Assembly (NCBI RefSeq): GCF_000003605.2
Contig: NW_003155238.1
Span: 120,424-135,415 of the forward strand
DNA: 14,992 bases
Reading direction: 5' to 3'
DNA from: Saccoglossus kowalevskii
Taxonomy: Eukaryota > Hemichordata > Enteropneusta > Harrimaniidae
The first letter of the stretch is position 1. Each line of letters opens with the position of its first letter. The notes beneath the pieces were generated by a model. That model saw only the letters and a list, made by a program, of their open reading frames with translations. It was not told where the DNA came from and ran no database searches. Position numbers and translations under genes: made by a program. Shown here one piece after another: positions 9,500-14,992 of the stretch.

Positions 9500-10316
9500 T
9501 ATACTGTGAAGATTCAGATCAGTCCAGTGTGAGTGATGAGAGTATATCGTCGACAATGCCTTTTGTTGGGATGATAGTTTTATTTCAAATTACACGGAAG
9601 TCTGTGAACAATCTGCTTGGTGTTCCTGTGACAATTGTCCCATGATTTGCCAGTGAAGCCTCGTGAATACATGGACGAAAATGTTTTCACCACCACCCTA
9701 CAAACTCAAGATTGCATACTCCAGCATCCAGACTTAATAATTTATAATAATTTACACGCACAGTGCAGTACTGGAAACAGCATTTATTAGACAGTTAGAC
9801 AAAAAAAAATGCCTGTCTCAATCAATTGCACATCCACAATGTTTGTATGTTGATAAATAATATTAACGTAATTTAAATCATCATAACTCTGAAGATAATC
9901 ATTTTTTTTATTTTTATTTTTTATTTATAATCAATATACATAACTTGATAAATACAAACACCAAATTAGATTCTATTTAGTTCCCCTTTAACAAATTTAA
10001 TTTCCTGCCTTCATATTTATACACATGTCATTTTAAATTTGATTAAATTATTATTTGCCAAATGTGATGCAATATGAATATTTACAAATTTCCGATAAAT
10101 AATAACAAAAATTCACTAAAGGCTCCAGTTTTAAAAAAACAAAAAAGCGTGTAGATATTGCAATACCCAACATACAAAGTTGTACTGCATATTTAATTGT
10201 TAAGCTTGTGTGTCCAATCGCTTGACCTAATTTCACATAGAAAGTGGGAGTGTCTGTCTGCCTTGGGCACTAATATCATTGTGAGAAACCAAGAGAAACA
10301 AACACTTCACTTGGCA
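9500..10316. other. AT-rich non-coding stretch
   Basis: It contains A-runs (near 9800) and a T-rich tract (9892-9932). A Ser/Asp/Glu-rich open frame on the plus strand continues from the transposon end to 9645 and is not recognised. No gene is called. Confidence 0.5.
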
Positions 10317-11752
10317 GGATGGAAACAAATATTTAATAATGCCACTGCCATCAACATTTAATAAATATATACAATAGTTTCAAACTATTGAAGTCCACAT
10401 GACAATATGAACAGGTCTCACAGGGAAATTAAACAGTTTTAACAATGACTTCATTTACATGCATAAATGTATAAGTGTACATAAACTGTATGCAGGCAAC
10501 TTGATATCTCAGTAATCTTAGGGATAACATCAAAAGTTCAATGTAGGATAAAAAACTTAGTTTCCACCCCACTCCCTGAAACTTAATTGATTAATATTGA
10601 TCATGGCGTCAGACTACATTCACCATTAAATACAAATTGATACTTGTGCTCTAGGTCCATGTCCTGAAAATGACCTCATTTGACCACATATTTACACTCG
10701 GACCAAACCATTTTCTCGTCTTGGATGTGTGTTTTTTCTCATGAATTACAAATAAGTCATCCCTTAGTGAACAGTGATTGAAGCAACTAAGATAAGGTGT
10801 TTTCAATAAAAACATACATCATACATTATTTAAAAATAGAATTAAAAAAAACAGTTTAAATGATTCCTCTTTTCCTGTTCAGAAAAAATGTAGTTTTTCT
10901 TGTTTTTGAAAGTGAAATGTATCTCACGGTTACATGTGCAAGGTTTAGATAGTGTTTCCATGATTTGGAAATAAACATAGCTTAAAACGCAAAGGAGATT
11001 ATTCATATTTTTCTTTAGTTATTTTTAAATAGACCTTCTATTTGAACTATTTACTTAGCTGCTTTGAAAAGAAAGTTAGAATTTAGTAATACAATCTCGA
11101 TATTTACATTAACATGAGTCATACAATACTTTTGTAAAAGCATTATTTTCACATACATGTAGTTTAAATATCAGAAGTCCAACATCTAAAACACAATCCA
11201 CTTGATAGGGAAAAAGTTTGTTTTATACAATAATAGTTTTTATGGGGTTTCACATTTAAGTGTCCCAAACTTACACTGAAACATGTACATTTATTTATGC
11301 TAATTATGTTTATAAATTAGTCATTTATGTAAATCATGCTTACAAATACAGTTACATACTATGAACCATTTTCACTGGTAGAATTATTAAAGATTTCAGT
11401 ATTTCATGGTTTCTTTGTGATAAAACTGGCACATGAGAAAATTTACACTGTTAGAAAATTTTACAATTTTCATTGATTAGCAAATTGTACAACAATTTGT
11501 CTCTCAAAAGATTTGAGTGAATTACAGTATTTTAAAACCCCACGTTATTTACAAGTACTGTATATTACATAGATTTTGATCGCTATTTTAAATTACAATA
11601 AATTCAGTTTTATATATTTTGTTCAAATATAACAATAAATTTTGGTAAAGTAAAATAGCATTACAACGCACAGCTTGGTATCGGCTGCTACATACGTACC
11701 ATGTGCAGTATTATAAGAACGGAGGGAGTGGTGACACTGGATAGATCAACCA
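10317..11752 (-). other. Possible last exon and 3' UTR of an unidentified minus-strand gene
   Basis: On the minus strand, atttacag at about 11761 is followed by a short open segment NYWLIYPVSPLPPFL and TAA (ending near 11711). About 1.4 kb of AT-rich, repeat-free, ORF-free sequence then leads to an ATTAAA at about 10334-10339, followed by a GT-rich stretch, as at a poly(A) site. The peptide is not recognised. The plus strand also has several AATAAA motifs, so the strand is not certain. Confidence 0.2.
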
Positions 11753-11912
11753 ATAATTAACTGTAAATGATTTGAGGATTTAGCATTCATGGCAAATATT
11801 AAGATTTGCTTTTCACTGCCGTCAGAAATGAAAAAAAAAATTTTTACTAATCTCTTCTTTTATTAGTGTTTTAATTATTATTCACCTTAAAAATTATATT
11901 ATTATAATAACA

Positions 11913-12818
11913 CAGTGTTTCCGCTACCGTTCGCCAAATCGCCAAGTGGCGAAAAAACAAACAGAATGGCTAATAAAAAGTTTCTCCAATTGGTCATTTG
12001 GCGAATTTATCAGGGTACGCTTGACAGTTTCGTAGAAGGACAAGTAAAACCACCTCCTTAAAAAAGACAAATCTGAGGCTGATCACGAAGTTGAAATAAA
12101 TGTCAAAACGGATGATAAACCGAAGGAAAATTAAGGTCCTGAAAGTACCAAGAAAATGGGAAGTCGTGTCAACCATGGCGCTAAAAAAAGATAGCTCCAT
12201 GCGTCAACCGAGGTGTGCGTGGTGACTGGGTTAAATCATATCCATGGCTAGAACTTGATGTTTTGTAAAGAAACAAGTAAACGAAATATCTTCACTAATG
12301 GATGTGATAAACTGAAACTTGACAATGTGAAGAAACATGCATCGACAAGGAATCATAAACAAGCAATGCAAGATAAATTTCTATTCACGGGATATGAAGC
12401 ATGCAATGAAAAATGCGTTTTCCGAAGCGGAGTCTGCTGTATTGGCAGACCTACGCAGTGTGTCCTGGTACGCCAAGAAAAATATCACCAATGTAAAATT
12501 GACATTTATGCATCTATTACAGACTAATATGTAATACTAATGTTCACTTTTATTACTCGAACATGTTAATATATGTCAGTTACATCACAAAGTTGTGTGT
12601 TTCATATAAACATTATATTTCATGCTTAAATTTTACTCCCCTCTGGGGTCCCACTTTTTTTCATAGTTAACTCAATTTTATGTGTGTGTAAAAGCCTGGT
12701 TTTCATTTGTCAGCTTCTATGTGACAGAAACTGGCTACAGAAAATTATTTTTGGCTAATGTTTTGGAGGTTGCAATAGCCACTTGGCTATTATTCTCATA
12801 CTTCTAAAGGAAACACTG
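11913..12818. mobile_element. hAT-type transposon relic (906 bp)
   Basis: The left end is cagtgtttcc and the right end ggaaacactg, typical of the hAT superfamily. The flanking 8-mers taataaca (11905-11912) and taacaaga (12819-12826) agree at 6 of 8 positions, as in an aged target duplication. Subterminal palindromes tcgccaagtggcga and atagccacttggctat add support. The interior holds a decayed transposase N-terminus. The element is internally deleted and not autonomous. Confidence 0.82.
12066..12534 (+). pseudogene. Decayed zinc-finger N-terminus of a hAT-type transposase
   Basis: Coding-like fragments run through several frames. An acidic piece (SEADHEVEINVKTDD) ends at a TAA. GDWVKSYPWLELD (12224-12259) is followed in the next frame by MFCKETSKRNIFTNGC and KLDNVKKHASTRNHKQAM (12258 onward). 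A further frame then gives NAFSEAESAVLADLRSV and WYAKKNIT, up to a stop at 12535. The FC...H-x5-H pattern resembles BED/TTF-type fingers of hAT transposases and their domesticated ZNF862-like relatives; this is recognition from memory. Frameshifts and stops make it non-functional. Confidence 0.65.
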
Positions 12819-12909
12819 TAACAAGAAATATTGATAACTGGATCTCGATCATGCAAGGATTTTATTCATACATAATGGGTTCTTATGCACATCATTTTTT
12901 TTCCCCCAG

Positions 12910-13560
12910 ATTTGTGGCAGAAATTCTTGATTTTGATGAATTGATGAATCATTCAGCCATCTTGCACTGGATTATGAAACAAATACTGTAGAATACTTTA
13001 TTTTCGCTTGGAATTTATTTTCACTATTTTCGCTGAAGGGATGATTCCGTGAAAATAAAATCCAGCGAATATACTTTTTTTCCTATATTTCACATTAAAC
13101 TAATCAAAAACCAGTGAAAATAAATTCCATACAAAAAGTCCAAAACGCCTTTTCAGCAAAAATTAATTCCAGCAAAAATAAAGTATTTCACAGTAGATGT
13201 GCTTATTTATGAAGTGATGTGTGATGTATGTGTTTAGTTTGAATGTGATCGGTCAAAGCATGTCAGATATATGCCCCTGGTACTGCATTTGTTACAACAA
13301 AATGGCAGCCAGTCGGCCATATTTTATCCATTCTAAAACAAAAAATGATGTGTATCAAGGACCCATTATGTTCAATGGCCATACAAAGTTTGAATGAAAT
13401 ATATTCATAGACGATTTAGATCCAGAATGGTAGAAATGCTTGATTTTGATGAATTTTTAGCATTAGAATGGCTACCATTCGACCATCTTGAATTGAATCA
13501 TAAAACAAATGCATGTGAAGTTTGAATGAAATTGATCCAAACATATCTGAGATGCAGATG
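12910..13560. repeat. Tandem dispersed repeat, about 3 units of 150-165 bp
   Basis: Units share ttgattttgatgaat, aatggc.gcca..cggccat, catcttg.attg.atcat and aaacaaa, followed by gtttgaatga. Copy 1 (12910-12983, resuming at 13196) is interrupted by a MITE. Copies 2 and 3 centre near 13300 and 13466. The family is not identified. Confidence 0.6.
12984..13195. mobile_element. TA-flanked MITE, copy 4, opposite orientation
   Basis: It has ends ctgtagaatactttatttt and aaataaagtatttcacag with bordering TA. The interior, read on the other strand, matches the intronic copies (gctgaagggatgattccgtg is the complement side of their tgaatcattccttcagc). It is inserted in the tandem repeat at 12910-13560. 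Confidence 0.85.
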
Positions 13561-13716
13561 CTGATGAACATACACACATAGGTGAAATTATAAGGTTCCC
13601 TGTTTTCAGACTGTGTATGATAAGGACTCATTATGCTGCCTCAAAAACAATTTCCAATAACTCATAAAAGTAGTTAATAAATAAACGCTGCACGGACTGA
13701 TAAATATGATATACTG

Positions 13717-13765
13717 TATAGTAGATAATTAGGTTTATTATGATTACCAAATATTATCTACTATA
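13717..13765. repeat. 13-bp perfect inverted repeat
   Basis: The sequence tatagtagataat (13717-13729) is the exact complement of 13753-13765, with a 23-base spacer that can pair further with bulges. It may be a small foldback or the trace of an element. Confidence 0.65.
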
Positions 13766-13860
13766 TATCCAATAATTCTTTAAGGATTACAGCATAAGAA
13801 TTACCATGGAAACTTATGATAATTATGTATATGCAAAAAAAAAGTATAGCACCTAATTAT

Positions 13861-14513
13861 GAATAGTGTGGGTACCGGGTAATAGTGTGGGTACCGGGTA
13901 ATAGTGTGGGTACCGGTAATAGTGTGGGTACCGGTAATAGTGTGGGTACCGGGTAATAGTGTGGGTACCGGGTAATAGTGTGGGTACCGATAATAGTGTG
14001 GGTACCGATAATAGTGTGGGTACCGGTAATAGTGTGGGTACCGGGTAATAGTGTGGGTACCGGGTAATAGTGTGGGTACCGGGTAATAGTGTGGGTACCG
14101 GGTAATAGTGTGGGTACCGGTAATAGTGTGGGTACCGGTAATAGTGTGGGTACCGGTAATAGTGTGGGTACCGGTAATAGTGTGGGTACCGGTAATAGTG
14201 TGGGTACCGGGTAATAGTGTGGGTACCGGTAATAGTGTGGGTACCGGTAATAGTGTGGGTACCGGTAATAGTGTGGGTACCGGTAATAGTGTGGGTACCG
14301 GTAATAGTGTGGGTACCGGGTAATAGTGTGGGTACCGGGTAATAGTGTGGGTACCGGTAATAGTGTGGGTACCGGTAATAGTGTGGGTACCGGTAATAGT
14401 GTGGGTACCGGTAATAGTGTGGATACCGGGTAATAGTGTGGGTACCGGTAATAGTGTGGGTACCGGTAATAGTGTGGGTACCGGTAATAGTGTGGGTACC
14501 GGTAATAGTGTGG
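13861..14513. repeat. 18/19-bp minisatellite, 35 full units plus a partial
   Basis: The unit is taatagtgtgggtaccgg with or without one extra G. I count 23 units of 18 bp and 12 of 19 bp. Two adjacent units end in cga (units 7 and 8) and one reads gataccggg (unit 31). The long minus-strand open frames (GTHTIT, RYPHYY and VPTLLP repeats) arise because 18 is a multiple of three and no unit frame on that strand has a stop. They are not credible genes. Confidence 0.95.
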
Positions 14514-14679
14514 AGTAGAAGTGCACTATGACAGGTACATGTACCCGTAGACAGCCACCTGTCATTATTTACCAAAAATCAACATACTGGTAGTTTGACA
14601 CTCAATTCTTTCACAATGATGACATCTTACATGTTTATGTACACACCTTTTTATACATACCACACACGTACACACCAAC
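14514..14679. other. Non-coding spacer
   Basis: Nothing is recognised here beyond a short CA/TA-rich stretch (near 14650-14675). Confidence 0.5.
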
Positions 14680-14850
14680 TACTGTGAAATTATTAATTTT
14701 TACTGGGTTTAAATTTCACTGATTTACCATTTCAGTCATATTCAGTGGGTTTTAAATTCACCGTTTTATCATTTAGATAATGTGTTCTATGCATTTTAAT
14801 TTAGCGCATTTTCCAGTCAGCGAAATAAGCAAAATTAAAGTGCCTGTGCA
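14680..14850. mobile_element. Diverged MITE-like element
   Basis: It starts tactgtgaaattattaattt, then repeats actgggtttaaatttcactg and cagtgggttttaaattcacc, and has cagcgaaataagcaaaatta near the right side. The layout resembles the other TA-flanked MITEs, but the right end is not clear. Confidence 0.45.
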
Positions 14851-14992
14851 ATGCCCACCTTCACGTTTCCCATTTTAGATCTGTGTCCCACTGAAAAGGG
14901 TAGTTATTGATTTTTTTGCTGAAAATGATTACTTGTAATCAAGTAAATTTGGGATATTTCTCGTGTTGTAGCCACGCCCACCAATCCTGCAA

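Noticed and set aside
9421-9645. Plus-strand ORF with EDSDQSSVSDESISS
   Set aside because: It runs across the transposon end into flanking DNA. There are no convincing splice sites and no family is recognised.
99-14513. Shared ccggta core of the two minisatellites at opposite ends of the window
   Set aside because: The units differ in length and most bases. The short shared core is not enough to claim a common origin.
13801-14575. Two long overlapping minus-strand ORFs (254 and 240 codons) of THTIT / PHYY / PTLL repeats
   Set aside because: They are produced by the 18/19-bp minisatellite, whose three minus-strand frames all lack stops. There is no start context or domain.

Overview
The window is eukaryotic genomic DNA. 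It is AT-rich, with short exons bounded by GT-AG introns, many short inverted-repeat transposons and several minisatellites. The one clear gene and the style of the repeats point to an invertebrate, most likely a mollusc and perhaps a bivalve; that placement is inference from sequence style. There is no prokaryotic gene organisation.

Gene region (about 360-6670, minus strand). Eleven exons join in consistent phases to give about 474 codons of an F-BAR and double SH3 domain protein of the FCHSD2 / Nervous wreck family. The part present covers most of the F-BAR domain, the coiled-coil region, an acidic linker and the first half of the first SH3 domain. The exons for roughly the first 55 residues were not found. 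The rest of SH3-1, SH3-2 and the proline-rich tail lie beyond position 1. Two points stand out. The exon at 2936-3056 carries a one-base frameshift relative to its family and to the phases of both neighbours. A 72-bp open, well-bounded candidate cassette exon at 5632-5703 would add 24 residues inside the F-BAR domain.

Introns. They hold three copies of a roughly 200-bp TA-flanked MITE whose ends read CTGTA(G/A)AATACTTTATTTT, a dispersed repeat ending in a GCTCCGCT/AGCGGAGC hairpin, a foldback element with 39-bp arms, and an ATGAT microsatellite. At the left edge lies a 20-bp minisatellite.

Right half (6671-14992). I found no secure gene here. It contains a 1.2-kb TA-flanked element with 24-bp terminal inverted repeats (8292-9499). 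A 906-bp hAT-type element (11913-12818) has CAGTGTTTCC ends, a diverged 8-bp target duplication and a decayed zinc-finger transposase-like fragment. Around 12910-13560 a tandem dispersed repeat is interrupted by a fourth MITE copy in the opposite orientation. A minisatellite of 35 full 18/19-bp units (13861-14513) makes long but spurious open frames. The 10.3-11.75 kb stretch could be the last exon and 3' UTR of another minus-strand gene, but this is weak.

I see no bacterial-type system, CRISPR array, tRNA or rRNA. The most interesting leads are the exon frameshift, the extra F-BAR exon, and the 18/19-bp phase-mixed minisatellite.
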